Assembly: GCF_000482465.1 (NCBI RefSeq)
Contig: NZ_KI519420.1
Location: forward strand, 929,308-993,307
DNA from: Runella limosa DSM 17973
GTDB taxonomy: Bacteria > Bacteroidota > Bacteroidia > Cytophagales > Spirosomataceae
Direction: 5' to 3'
Length of the DNA stretch: 64,000 nucleotides
In this document: in pieces, positions 51,363 to 60,400 of the stretch
Numbering within the stretch: position 1 is the stretch's first letter
Layout of the letters: every line of letters begins with the position of its first letter
Translations under genes and position numbers: made by a program
Notes under the pieces: model-generated
The model's input: the letters and a program-made list of their open reading frames with translations, nothing else
Told to the model about the DNA's origin: nothing
Databases searched by the model: none

Positions 51363-52070
51363 ATGAGTATCCCTGTGAGTTATTGGAAATTATTTGTAGC
51401 GTTTTTCGTTGTAAATCAGCTTATTGCCCAAAGCGTACGTAAAGTTAGTGCAACCATGACAATGCGCACGGCCCACAAAGGAAAAACCATCAATACCCGT
51501 GCTGAATTGTGTTACGCAACTTCTGGACGGATGGTGACGCTTTTTCCTAAACCCGCTGAATTGTACGTCTTTAACAATTCCAACGGCGAAATTAAGGTTT
51601 TTGACCCCACTAAAAATACGGTATTGCAGCAGCAAAACGCGACCTACAGTACCGAAACAACCCAGTTTTTTTATTTTCTACACAACAGGAAAGCCGACTT
51701 GGGGTTGTCGAGCATGGGGTTTTCGTTGAGCCAAACAAAGTTTGAAGATGGCCTAATGATTTCGACTTGGAAATCGCCTACGCCGATGGCAAAGAGTATC
51801 AAACGCGTAGAATTGGTACACAAAGGCCAGAACCCTATTTTTATGAAATACATAGACCCCTCCGAACGGACGATAAAAAAGGTCTATTACTACGAATATA
51901 CAAAACTAGGGAGCGTTGATTTTCCGCAGACAATCACCCAGATTGACTACGTGACAGCCAGGGATTCGATCATTACCAAAACGGCCTATGGCGCATTAAA
52001 AATCAATGAGCAAGTAACCTCTACTTTGCTTGATTTTGTGATCCCTGCTAACGCTAAGATTATCAAATAA
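51363..52070 (+). CDS. LolA-like outer-membrane lipoprotein carrier protein
   Basis: 235 residues with signal peptide (1-22, ending LIAQ) and a single beta-rich domain of the LolA-like fold. The N-terminal strands (KVSATMTMRTAHKGKTINTRAELCYATSGRMVTLFPKPAELYVFNNSNGEIKVFDPTKNTV) match the way LolA begins with repeated hydrophobic strands. No His-Arg or other catalytic motifs. A periplasmic carrier or binding protein; whether it carries lipoproteins is not shown. It opens a small cluster (LolA-like, YidD-like, two TPR proteins). Confidence 0.7.
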   Translation: MSIPVSYWKLFVAFFVVNQLIAQSVRKVSATMTMRTAHKGKTINTRAELCYATSGRMVTLFPKPAELYVFNNSNGEIKVFDPTKNTVLQQQNATYSTETTQFFYFLHNRKADLGLSSMGFSLSQTKFEDGLMISTWKSPTPMAKSIKRVELVHKGQNPIFMKYIDPSERTIKKVYYYEYTKLGSVDFPQTITQIDYVTARDSIITKTAYGALKINEQVTSTLLDFVIPANAKIIK

Positions 52071-52079
52071 CGTTGTTGG

Positions 52080-52538
52080 ATGGCTAACAAAATCAGAAAT
52101 ATACTCCTGTGCGGAATGCTGTTGTTGGGCTGTGCAATGGGTAAATTGCGGGCACAGGTGTCAGACCTAGAGCTGCTGGCTGAATCTGGATCGGCGCCAA
52201 CGGTTTCGTTTGGGAAGGTAGAGAAGCCTAAGCAATCCCCTTTCTTGCGTTACAATCCTGTCTATTGGTTGCTCAATGGCGCATTGACAGGCTATCAAAA
52301 AGTCATTTCACCCCAAATATCAGCCGATTGCCTTTATGAATTGTCCTGCTCGCGTTTTAGCAGGGTGGCGATACAAGAGTTTGGTATTTTTAAAGGAATT
52401 GCCCTCACTGCCGACCGAATTTCACGCTGCAACCGCGTGGCTGCCACAAGTATTGAATTACTCCGAATCAATATGCAGACAGGGAAAGTGGTGGATACGC
52501 CCGCGATGTATCGAATAACCCCCAAAAAAACTCCATGA
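52080..52538 (+). CDS. YidD-domain protein with an export signal
   Basis: 152 residues. The central part (about 62-125) is the YidD domain: LTGYQKVISPQISADCLYELSCSRFSRVAIQEFGIFKGIALTADRISRCNRVA, compared with the family YQKxISPxxxxxCRFxPSCSxYAxxAIxxxGxxKGxxL...RCNP. Ordinary YidD is about 75-90 residues, cytoplasmic, and helps the YidC insertase. Here a signal peptide (1-26, with LLGC18 lipobox or RAQ cleavage) and a 35-residue linker precede it, so the domain would face the periplasm. The canonical CRFxPSCSxY is altered to CLYELSCSRF. Overlaps the next gene by 4 bp. Confidence 0.85.
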   Translation: MANKIRNILLCGMLLLGCAMGKLRAQVSDLELLAESGSAPTVSFGKVEKPKQSPFLRYNPVYWLLNGALTGYQKVISPQISADCLYELSCSRFSRVAIQEFGIFKGIALTADRISRCNRVAATSIELLRINMQTGKVVDTPAMYRITPKKTP

Positions 52539-53377
52539 AGTATTTGAAAGAATGGATATGTATTGGGTTGGTAATATGGTTAGGCTTGCCAACGAGGGCG
52601 CAGCAAACCCAATCGTCGGATTCACTTTTTTTGGAATATTTGCTGGAAAAAAAAGCGTATAACGATGTCCTCAACTGGACAAAATACCGAAAGGCGTTTC
52701 CCTATTATCGGGGTTTGGCTTATTACAATCAGCTTCAGCTTGATTCCGCTATTTCTTGCTTTCGTCAGCTTCCTGTAATACATCCCCATTTTGAAAAAGC
52801 CCGCTTTTTGGAAGGGATTGGGCATACGTTTTTAAAACGTTATGATAAAGCACAAGCGGCATTGACAGATTTTGTACCCAAAGATTCGTTGTTTATCGCT
52901 TTGCAAAATTTCCAGTTGGCGGGGGTTGCATTGCTGAAAAGAGACACAATAGGCTTTGTAAGGCGCCAAAAGTCCTTCACAGGGCATTATTTTGCATTTA
53001 GTCAAGAGGAAGATAACCTCGAAAAAAACTACCGCCAGATTAGGACGCATCGAGGCAAGTCTCCTTGGGTGGCGGGGGTGATGTCGGTGGTGATTCCTGG
53101 AAGTGGGAAAATATACGCTGGAAAAACGGGCCAGGGAATTATCACATTTATTCAAAATGTGGCGCTGGGCGTGCAAGCCTACGAAGCATATCGCCGCGAT
53201 GGTTGGAAAAGCCCTCGTTTTTTGATTTATGGAGGATTGTTTTCTTTCTTCTACGTGGGCAATGTGTGGGGAAGCGCGTTAAGTGTGCATGTACGACGAC
53301 AAGAATTTAATGATAAGGTGAATGAACAGATTCTATTCAATATGCAAATTCCTATTCGTACTGTGTTTAATCAGTAG
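52535..53377 (+). CDS. Secreted TPR-like protein with C-terminal PGxGxxYAG membrane motif
   Basis: 280 residues: signal peptide (1-22, PTRAQ), a helical TPR-like region (about 30-170: SLFLEYLLEKKAYNDVLNW, YRGLAYYNQLQLDSAISCFRQLP, FLEGIGHTFLKRYDKAQAALTD), then a membrane part starting SPWVAGVMSVVIPGSGKIYAGKTGQGIITFIQNVALGVQAYEAY with one or two further helices. The PGSGKIYAG block recurs in the next protein and in TM2-type proteins. Function unknown; perhaps an inner-membrane assembly factor working with the YidD-like protein encoded 4 bp upstream. Confidence 0.75.
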   Translation: MKYLKEWICIGLVIWLGLPTRAQQTQSSDSLFLEYLLEKKAYNDVLNWTKYRKAFPYYRGLAYYNQLQLDSAISCFRQLPVIHPHFEKARFLEGIGHTFLKRYDKAQAALTDFVPKDSLFIALQNFQLAGVALLKRDTIGFVRRQKSFTGHYFAFSQEEDNLEKNYRQIRTHRGKSPWVAGVMSVVIPGSGKIYAGKTGQGIITFIQNVALGVQAYEAYRRDGWKSPRFLIYGGLFSFFYVGNVWGSALSVHVRRQEFNDKVNEQILFNMQIPIRTVFNQ

Positions 53378-54194
53378 GGAAGGATTTACGCAGTCGCCTG
53401 ATAGCCTGATGGCCCAACAAAACTATGGGCTGGCGGCGGTGTTGTACGAGAAACAAATTTTTGAATTGACCCAAACATCCTTGTCGGAAGATTCACTTCG
53501 GCAAACGTATAATCAATTGCTTACCCGAAAGATTCAGGCGCAAAAATCTGAGCGCAGTTTTGAAGATGCTTGGCAAACCGCCCAACGTTTTGATTTGAGT
53601 GAACCAAACAATGCCGTGGCTTTTCGGATGCGGTATGAAACTATTTTGTGCGGGTATTTGGCCCAACACTACAACGAAACGTATGGACTGCTGCAACAAA
53701 CCAAGTTTTATACCCAAGATTCACTGCTTTCTGAATCGCTGCAGGTAGTAGAAATTTTCACGTTGAATGAACTGGAACGTTGGGCGGAGTCTAAAGCCGT
53801 ATTTCAGCAATACGCCGTACGTAAAGGCTTAAACGTAAATGCGGACGAGCTGTATAAGTTTTTGAAGAAAAAGCCTAAGAATCCAGATAAAGCCCAATTG
53901 TTGTCGTTTTTGATGCCAGGGCTGGGGCAGGTATATGCAGGGTATCCCAAATCAGGAATCGTTTCGTTGGGCTTGCAAGCCATTGCCCTCGGATTTGGGG
54001 TGTATCACGTCTGGCACAAATATTATTTTATTGGCTTTTTTACGGGCGCAGGAATGTTTCAAACGTTTTATTTTGGAGGAGGACGCAGGGCGGCTATCAT
54101 GGCAGAAACAACCAATAAAAAGCGAAAAGCCGCTAATAACCAGCGAATACGAACGGTGGTGATTGGGGCAGAAACAAAAAAGGGCAGTGAGTAA
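53322..54194 (+). CDS. Second TPR-like protein with PGLGQVYAG motif
   Basis: 290 residues, overlapping the previous gene by 56 bp in another frame. The overlap encodes its signal peptide (MNRFYSICKFLFVLCLISREGFTQ). A helical repeat region (about 27-180: GLAAVLYEKQIFELTQ, FEDAWQTAQRFDLSEPNNA) is followed by the membrane motif PDKAQLLSFLMPGLGQVYAGYPKSGIVSLGLQAIALGFGVYHVW and a final helix, then a Lys/Arg-rich tail. The layout repeats that of the preceding protein, so they look like divergent paralogues. The last codons form one arm of a terminator. Function unknown. Confidence 0.75.
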   Translation: MNRFYSICKFLFVLCLISREGFTQSPDSLMAQQNYGLAAVLYEKQIFELTQTSLSEDSLRQTYNQLLTRKIQAQKSERSFEDAWQTAQRFDLSEPNNAVAFRMRYETILCGYLAQHYNETYGLLQQTKFYTQDSLLSESLQVVEIFTLNELERWAESKAVFQQYAVRKGLNVNADELYKFLKKKPKNPDKAQLLSFLMPGLGQVYAGYPKSGIVSLGLQAIALGFGVYHVWHKYYFIGFFTGAGMFQTFYFGGGRRAAIMAETTNKKRKAANNQRIRTVVIGAETKKGSE

Positions 54195-54210
54195 CTCACT
54201 GCCCTTTTTT
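54181..54210. terminator. Terminator with the stop codon in its loop
   Basis: An 11-bp perfect stem (54181-54191 with 54195-54205), whose 3-nt loop is the TAA stop of the preceding gene, followed by T-run 54206-54210 and preceded by an A-run. It separates plus and minus strand genes and can work both ways. Confidence 0.9.
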
Positions 54211-54230
54211 GTTAACTTGTTCTGTTTTGC

Positions 54231-54674
54231 TTAGTTGGCAAACATGAAGAATTTCTTGTTATTGACGTACTTATCAAAATTCTTCTCTTCAATTACTTCT
54301 AGGAGAAGAACAATCCAGTCAATCAAAGCAACAATACCCAAACCACCACAGGTAAGGATGTATCCAACGATAACACCACCAGCAGTTCCAAGGTAAGCAC
54401 GGTGGATACCCAAGAAACCAACTACCCATGCCAAAATAAATGCAACAACTGGTTTTTTGTCACCTGCCATTACTTTTGTCATTTCGTTTCCTTGGCCCAT
54501 TAGGCTTTCAAGTGCTGTGGCAGCTTGTTCAACGTTTGCTACGTCCAATTGATCGCCTGAGTTAAGTGTTTGTTCAACAGAAACTGCGTCGATAAAATAC
54601 TCCGCAGTAGTAGCGTGGCTTTTTGTAACAAGTAGTACAGCAAAGCAAAAAACAAGTGCAAATAGTTTTTTCAT
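54231..54674 (-). CDS. TM2 domain protein
   Basis: 147 residues: signal peptide (1-21, KSHAT), a short periplasmic part (to about 72), then a TM2 domain with two helices (about 74-92 and 95-122, VVAFILAWVVGFLGIHRAYLGTAGGVIVGYILTCGGLGIVALIDWIVLL, the FLG-x-H-x-x-Y-LG-x-x-x-G pattern). TM2 proteins are small membrane proteins of unknown function. The promoter has a palindrome around its -7 element. Downstream it faces the terminator at 54181-54210. Confidence 0.88.
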   Translation of the reverse strand: MKKLFALVFCFAVLLVTKSHATTAEYFIDAVSVEQTLNSGDQLDVANVEQAATALESLMGQGNEMTKVMAGDKKPVVAFILAWVVGFLGIHRAYLGTAGGVIVGYILTCGGLGIVALIDWIVLLLEVIEEKNFDKYVNNKKFFMFAN

Positions 54675-54699
54675 AAAATTATTTTGAGGTTTAAAGTTC

Positions 54700-54740
54700 G
54701 ATTACGTCCCAAAAATACGCTATGAGACGTAATCAACAAA
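54700..54740 (-). promoter_or_regulatory. Promoter of TM2 gene with palindromic operator candidate
   Basis: On the minus strand TTTG (54740-54737), 19 bp, TATTTTTG (54717-54710): full consensus. A 9-bp inverted repeat GATTACGTC (54700-54708) / GACGTAATC (54726-54734) brackets the -7 element, so a dimeric regulator or a leader hairpin could control it. Confidence 0.7.
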
Positions 54741-54757
54741 TGGGAACGAAAGATTTT

Positions 54758-55294
54758 TTAAAATTTAAACGAAATACCTGCTTGAAGCCATGAACCACCC
54801 GAGCCCAATTCAGCAAAACCAGCAAGATTATCACTAAATTGGAAGCTAGCACCTACGCGAGCTAGAAGAGATAATCCACTATCTGAGCCTGATAAGCCTA
54901 CACTTTGTCGGTAAGCACGATAGTCTGATCCGTAAGAATCATTGCGATAAAGAATACCACCTGCTACATACAAATCAAAATTCTCGTCTTTCATATTTAA
55001 AACTCTGTTAAGGTGATATGCAGCACGAGGCCCAATACTTATTTGGTTGTATCCGTAGTTTACACCTGCGAGAGCTCCTATAATTCCAGTACTGGGGCGC
55101 TCATAAGAGGCAAACAAACCTACGCCGAGGTCGTCCATGATACCGTATTCTACCGATGCGTTGGCACCAATAGAACCAAGGCCAACACCAATGTTGACTT
55201 TCTTATCACCTTTTGAGAATTGGGCTAGTGAAGATGTGGAGGCACAAAAGAAGGCTGTGAGTGCCAATAATGAAGATAATAACACCTTTTTCAT
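54758..55294 (-). CDS. Outer-membrane beta-barrel protein
   Basis: 178 residues: signal peptide (about 1-26, SSLAQ) and a small barrel of eight or so strands (KVNIGVGLGSIGANASVEYGIMDDLGVGLFASYER; ISIGPRAAYHLNRVL; FDLYVAGGILYR; LSLLARVGASFQFSDNLAGFAELGSGGSWLQAGISFKF), ending in the aromatic C-terminal strand typical of outer-membrane proteins. I chose ATG 55294 (MKKVLLSSLLALTAF); the frame is open to 55609 but the upstream part looks like noise. Ligand unknown. Confidence 0.85.
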   Translation of the reverse strand: MKKVLLSSLLALTAFFCASTSSLAQFSKGDKKVNIGVGLGSIGANASVEYGIMDDLGVGLFASYERPSTGIIGALAGVNYGYNQISIGPRAAYHLNRVLNMKDENFDLYVAGGILYRNDSYGSDYRAYRQSVGLSGSDSGLSLLARVGASFQFSDNLAGFAELGSGGSWLQAGISFKF

Positions 55295-55353
55295 GGTAAA
55301 TTGTAATTTATGGTTGTAAAACGCTTCAAAGAAAACACAAAAAAAGTTTGCTT

Positions 55354-55398
55354 GCATAAATAGGATACCGAAAATTATTATTCGGTATTTTTTTATGC
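55354..55398. repeat. Extended palindrome ending in a T-run (plus strand)
   Basis: Outer arms GCATAAA/TTTATGC (55354-55360, 55392-55398) and inner arms ATACCGAA/TTCGGTAT (55365-55372, 55381-55388) around an 8-nt loop; T-run 55388-55394 on the plus strand. It lies in the 313-bp divergent gap 55295-55607, which otherwise holds only the cmk -7 element. No plus-strand gene ends here. Confidence 0.6.
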
Positions 55399-55576
55399 TT
55401 TTTACCGAGCTTAGAACGTAAATGTACAAAAATGAAATACGTAAATACAATGACTTTTGTAATTTTAATGTACAGAAAATTAGGCAATATGCCCAAAAAT
55501 GTACCGATAAAAAGAAAAGGAAACTGACAAACTTCATTTTACTACAAAACGGTGGAGTGGGATAGGGCATTCTGCG

Positions 55577-55584
55577 TATCTTTG
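55577..55584 (+). promoter_or_regulatory. -7 element before cmk
   Basis: TATCTTTG, exact TAnnTTTG, 23 bp before the cmk ATG. No TTG at 19-20 bp upstream. Confidence 0.5.
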
Positions 55585-55607
55585 CCCCAACTATATTAAT
55601 CTGTTTC

Positions 55608-56315
55608 ATGCCAAAAATTATTATTGCTGTTGACGGCTATTCGAGCTGTGGAAAAAGCACTACGGCCAAAGGGGTTGCCGCCTATTTGGGGTATGCCTAC
55701 ATTGATACAGGGGCGATGTACCGTGCCGTTACGCTCTATTTTATGACGCAACATGTCTCATTGACCAACCCAAAGGAGGTTGCTAAAGCGCTGGAAAATA
55801 TCAAGATAGATTTTAGACGAAACCCCGAAACAGGCCGCAATGAAACCTATCTGAACGGCTTGAATGTGGAGGACGAAATTCGTAAATTGTACATTGCCAA
55901 TTGGGTGAGTGAAGTAAGCGCGGTATCGGAGGTGCGCCGTGCGATGGTGGCACAGCAGCAACGAATGGGCAAGGCCCGTGGCGTGGTCATGGACGGACGT
56001 GACATAGGTACCGTGGTATTTCCAGATGCCGAGCTGAAAGTATTTATGACCGCCGAGCCCGAAATCAGGGCGGAGCGCCGTCAAATTGAATTATTGGCCA
56101 AAGGGGAAATGTTAGACCTTGATGACATTCTTCAAAATATAAAAAAACGGGACCATATTGATACCACGCGAAGCGATAGTCCACTCCGTCAGGCGTCGGA
56201 TGCCGTAAGTGTCGATACGTCGTTTATGACGCTTGACGAACAAATAGATTTGGTCACACAACTGGCAGATGAACGCATAAGCCGTTCGATGCGAAAAAGA
56301 ACAAACGCTTCATGA
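55608..56315 (+). CDS. cmk: Cytidylate kinase
   Basis: Phosphorylates CMP and dCMP with ATP. 235 residues with the P-loop IAVDGYSSCGKSTTAKGVA (about 6-24), YIDTGAMYRAVTLYF, GVVMDGRDIGTVVFPDAELKVFMTA (the DGRDIGT family motif), and the lid region REIQ-like, here AERRQIELLAKGE, plus RDHIDTTRSDSPLRQASDAVSVDTS. Length is typical (about 225-235). The stop overlaps the next start by 4 bp. Confidence 0.97.
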   Translation: MPKIIIAVDGYSSCGKSTTAKGVAAYLGYAYIDTGAMYRAVTLYFMTQHVSLTNPKEVAKALENIKIDFRRNPETGRNETYLNGLNVEDEIRKLYIANWVSEVSAVSEVRRAMVAQQQRMGKARGVVMDGRDIGTVVFPDAELKVFMTAEPEIRAERRQIELLAKGEMLDLDDILQNIKKRDHIDTTRSDSPLRQASDAVSVDTSFMTLDEQIDLVTQLADERISRSMRKRTNAS

Positions 56316-57391
56316 AAGCCGATTACTTAATTGTAGGGCAGGGGATAGCTGGTTCGGTATTGGCTTGGACGTTGGAGCAACGAGGCTACCGAGTGGTGAT
56401 TATTTCAAGTGCTGATTTGCCAACGGCATCTAAAGTATCAGGCGGAATCTTTAATCCGATTACTGGGAAGAAATTAGCACGTACTTGGAAGGTCGAGGAG
56501 ATTTTTCCGTATGCACGTACTTTTTATCAGGAAATGGAAGAAACGCTCCAAACCGAGTTAGTACACTTGTGTGATGTGTATCGCCCGTTTCGCTCCATTG
56601 AAGAACAAAATACGTATTTGGCCCAAACCGCCGATCCCAACTTGGCGAAGTACGTAGCCGCGGAGGCAAATGATGAAAAATTTGCCCCATTTATCGAAAA
56701 TCAGTACGGAGGGCTTCAAATTACGCATTCGGGCTGGGTCGATTGTCCTGAGATGCTTGAAAAAATAAAAGCGTATTTTATTGGAAAAAGTCAATATGTG
56801 GTCGAAAATTTTGATTACAATAGTGTTGTTTTTCAGGAAAATAGTGTGATTTATAAAGAGTGGGAGGTTAAAAAAGTACTATTTTGTGAAGGCTATGAAG
56901 CGCTTCAGAATCCATTTTTTAATTGGCTCCCCTTCAATCCTGTAAAAGGACAGACGCTGATAACGCAAGTAGAAGGCTATTCGATTGAGGAAATAGTCAA
57001 CCAAGGAACGTTTATTCTTCCCATCGACAAAAAAGGAAAATGTCGATTTGGGGCAACTTATACTTGGCATGATTTGAATTGGGAAACAACTGAGGACGCT
57101 CGTCAGTTTCTAGTAAATAAGATAGGTGTATATTTCAAAAAACCATATACCATTCTTGAACAGCAAGTCGGGATTCGTCCATCCACCAAAGACCGTCGGC
57201 CATTGGTAGGAATACATCCAGATTATCCTCAATTGGGGATTTTCAATGGGCTTGGAACAAAAGGCGTAACCCTCGCTCCCTTTTTTGCATCACAATTTGT
57301 GAATTTTTTAGAATTAGGTGAAGAATTGGACCCAGAGGTGAATATTACGCGCGTTTTTTCGTTATATTTTCGTTCTAAATCAAGTCAATAA
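56312..57391 (+). CDS. FAD-dependent oxidoreductase (DAO/GlpO-like)
   Basis: 359 residues of the D-amino-acid-oxidase superfamily: N-terminal FAD-binding YLIVGQGIAGSVLAWTLEQRGYRVVIIS (G-x-G-x-x-G), FNPITGKKLARTW, a substrate domain (about 100-250), then VGIRPSTKDRRPLVGIHPDYPQLGIFNGLGTKGVTLAPFFASQFVNFL, the usual late FAD motif. Such enzymes oxidise amino groups or glycerol-like substrates. The specific substrate is unknown. It shares 4 bp with cmk, so the two are translationally coupled despite unrelated roles. Confidence 0.9.
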   Translation: MKADYLIVGQGIAGSVLAWTLEQRGYRVVIISSADLPTASKVSGGIFNPITGKKLARTWKVEEIFPYARTFYQEMEETLQTELVHLCDVYRPFRSIEEQNTYLAQTADPNLAKYVAAEANDEKFAPFIENQYGGLQITHSGWVDCPEMLEKIKAYFIGKSQYVVENFDYNSVVFQENSVIYKEWEVKKVLFCEGYEALQNPFFNWLPFNPVKGQTLITQVEGYSIEEIVNQGTFILPIDKKGKCRFGATYTWHDLNWETTEDARQFLVNKIGVYFKKPYTILEQQVGIRPSTKDRRPLVGIHPDYPQLGIFNGLGTKGVTLAPFFASQFVNFLELGEELDPEVNITRVFSLYFRSKSSQ

Positions 57392-57434
57392 TTGACTAAC
57401 CTGAAAGTTATTGGCAGATAACAGTTTCGATTCT

Positions 57435-60400
57435 ATGAAAAGGTGTTCTATTTTTCGGATTTTTTGGATTGGACTTATCCTTTGTGGAGCAATCGCACAA
57501 GGCCATGCCCAAAATTATCCCTCGCAAGAGCAATTTGGTAAAAACCGAGTTCAGTACCAGAGATTTGATTGGAAAATCCTCAAAACCAATAACTTTGAGA
57601 TTTACCACTATGGAAATGGAACGCCCTTGGCGACCTTGGCGGCCCAATATGCGGAGTCAGAAATAGATCGTATCACGGAGGTGTTGGGTTATACGCTCTA
57701 TAACCGCATCAAAATCTTCTTGTATAATTCTCCTCAAGAGCTTTTGCAGAGCAATATGGGGATGGCCAATAGCTCCGATTTAAGTGAAACAGAGCTAAAT
57801 CTCGCCAAATCTCGCCTAGAAATTGCATTTACGGGTGACCAAATCAGTTTCAAAAAACAGCTAATTCGAGAAGTATCGAGGCTAGTCGTATATGATATGT
57901 TGTACGGCGGAAGCCTCAAAGATGCCCTACAAAGCTCGCTGTTGTTGACCTTGCCAGATTGGTTCATGTCAGGAATCGCGGCCTATATTGCGGATGGTTG
58001 GAGTACCGAATTGGATGATTACATGCGCGATGCCATCGTGAATCGTCAGATGAAAAAACCTTCTTTATTGACTGGAACGGAGGCAACGATTGTTGGACAA
58101 TCTATTTGGAATTACATTGCCGAACGATATGGGAAAGACAATATTTCCAACATTTTAAACCTCACCCGTATTATTCGTACTGAGCAAACAAGTGTAGCCA
58201 GTACCCTTGGGGTATCGTTTACGAAGTTTCTGAAAGATTGGCGGGATTTTTATTCCAACATGGCCACGACAGTGAGTGCAACAAACAAAGTGCCTACTGG
58301 TGATTGGCAGGAAGAATTGGATTTGCCACTGGGAGGATTAGCAAACTCTGTGCGATTAAGCCTTGATAACCAGTATGTAGCGGTTACGAACCGAAAAGAA
58401 GGAAAATATACAGTCGAGGTTATCAATGTCGAAACAAAAGCAAAAACGACCATTCTCAAAGGGAAATATTCACTGGAGAAAAAATCATATTTGAGCCGCG
58501 TTCCGCTCGTTGCTTGGAGTCGAAACAATGGGTTGGCCATTATTACGGAAGAAAATGGACGCGTATTTTTGGAGATTTTTGATATCCTAGAAAAAGGAAA
58601 ATACAAGCTTCGGATGAGCCGCGAAATTAGGGGTATCAACCAAGTGACCGACTTTGATATTTCCAACGATGGCTCAACATTAGCCCTCAGTGCAGACAGC
58701 CGTGGACAAAATGACTTGTATTTGTTTAACGTGGGTAGGGCTTCTTTGCTTCCGCTTACGAGTGATCTGTACGACGACCGAACGCCTCATTTCGTGGCAG
58801 GTTCTTCAACCAGGGTCGTGTTTACTTCAAACCGTTTAAAAGATTCCCTTATAACGTCAGACAAAGGCTCGTACAAAACGGTAAAGGATAAAATGGCATT
58901 GTTTGTTCATGACGGTAACCCGCGTGCGCAAATAGTATCCCGTATTGTTGATTCTTTGGGGATAATTTCTAGTCCACGTACATCAGATGAGAATACTTTT
59001 TATTTCTTGTCTGATTATAAAGGTATCACAAATTTATATCGCTATGAGTCAGATATAAAGAAATTGACTCCCCTTACCAACTTCAATCAAAACATTCGGG
59101 ATTACGATTATTTGCTTACATCAGGGGCGTTTACAAGTTTAAATTGGACCAAAGACCACGAATCGGTCATCTACCAAAAAACACTGTCGCCGTTGTCAAA
59201 TGATTTAGCACCAACGCCCCGAATGCAAAGTATGTCGGGGATGTCGGTATATAAAACTGAACTGCGTAACAACCCTGCGGCGGATGCTAGTTTGATTGCT
59301 CAAATGGCCAACCCTCGTAAAATGCAACTAGACTCGGGAGAGGTAGATACCGATAATTATGAGTTTGATGCAGATGTGTTAAAAACCTTTGAATACCGTC
59401 AGCGCAGGGGGACTTCCGTAACGAGCGCTGCCAACTTACCAGTGCGCAATAGAAGACGGGAGAACATTACCATCAAAGGTCCCATTACGTACAAGAGTTT
59501 GTTTATCAGTAACGACGCTACCTCCGATTGGCGAATAGATCCTATCCGTGGGTTTGGGTTTTCACAATCCCTAACAATGAACGATTTGCTTGAAAATCAT
59601 ATCGTTAAGGCTGGATTTTTCTTGGGACTACTCAATTTTAGAACCAATAATCTTTGGGCAGAATACAGTAATTTGGCACACCGAATTGATTTCACAGCTC
59701 GGGTTGATCGGCAAAGTTTGTACGTACAACCACCCGCAAGCCAGAAGTATAGATACAATCGTGTGGCGGTAACGGCGGCATATCCGTTCAATAATTTTGC
59801 TAGAGTAGCAGTTACTCCTTTCTTTGCCGAGTCTCGATTATTGGACGTGAGTAACATTGCAGCAGCCGATGTTACTTCTACTTATTTGGGAGCAAGGGCT
59901 GAGTTTGTGTATGATAACTCTCGCATCAATGGAATGAATATGATGGAAGGCACGCGCTTTAAAGTTCGGTACGATTGGTTTGGCGGAGTTTCGGGCACGA
60001 AAGGTTTTAATCGCTTGGCGGTTGATTTACGGCATTATCAAAAAATTCACCGTGACCTCATTTTTGCGACCCGCCTTTCATTTGCCCACTCGGGTGGGCG
60101 CTCACCCAAACAAAGTGTCATGGGTGGAATGGAAAACTGGACGGGAAATAATCAAGAAGGAAGGTCGGTAAATCCACTGGCGGTGGGACTAAGTAGCTCA
60201 TTGATTCCAATTGATAATAGGGATATATTTTTTGTAGAATTGGCTACAAATTTAAGAGGGTTTAATTTTAATAAAGTATCAGGCACTACCCACGTACTTT
60301 TTAACGGAGAACTACGGATGCCCCTTGTAAAGTACTTTTATCGTGGGCCAATTACGTCCAATTTCCTTCGTAATTTCCAACTTGTCGGATTTACCGATGT

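Noticed and set aside
54758..55609. Full 283-residue frame for the barrel protein
   Set aside because: The first 105 residues are low-complexity and hydrophobic/aromatic, and a textbook signal peptide starts at 55294.
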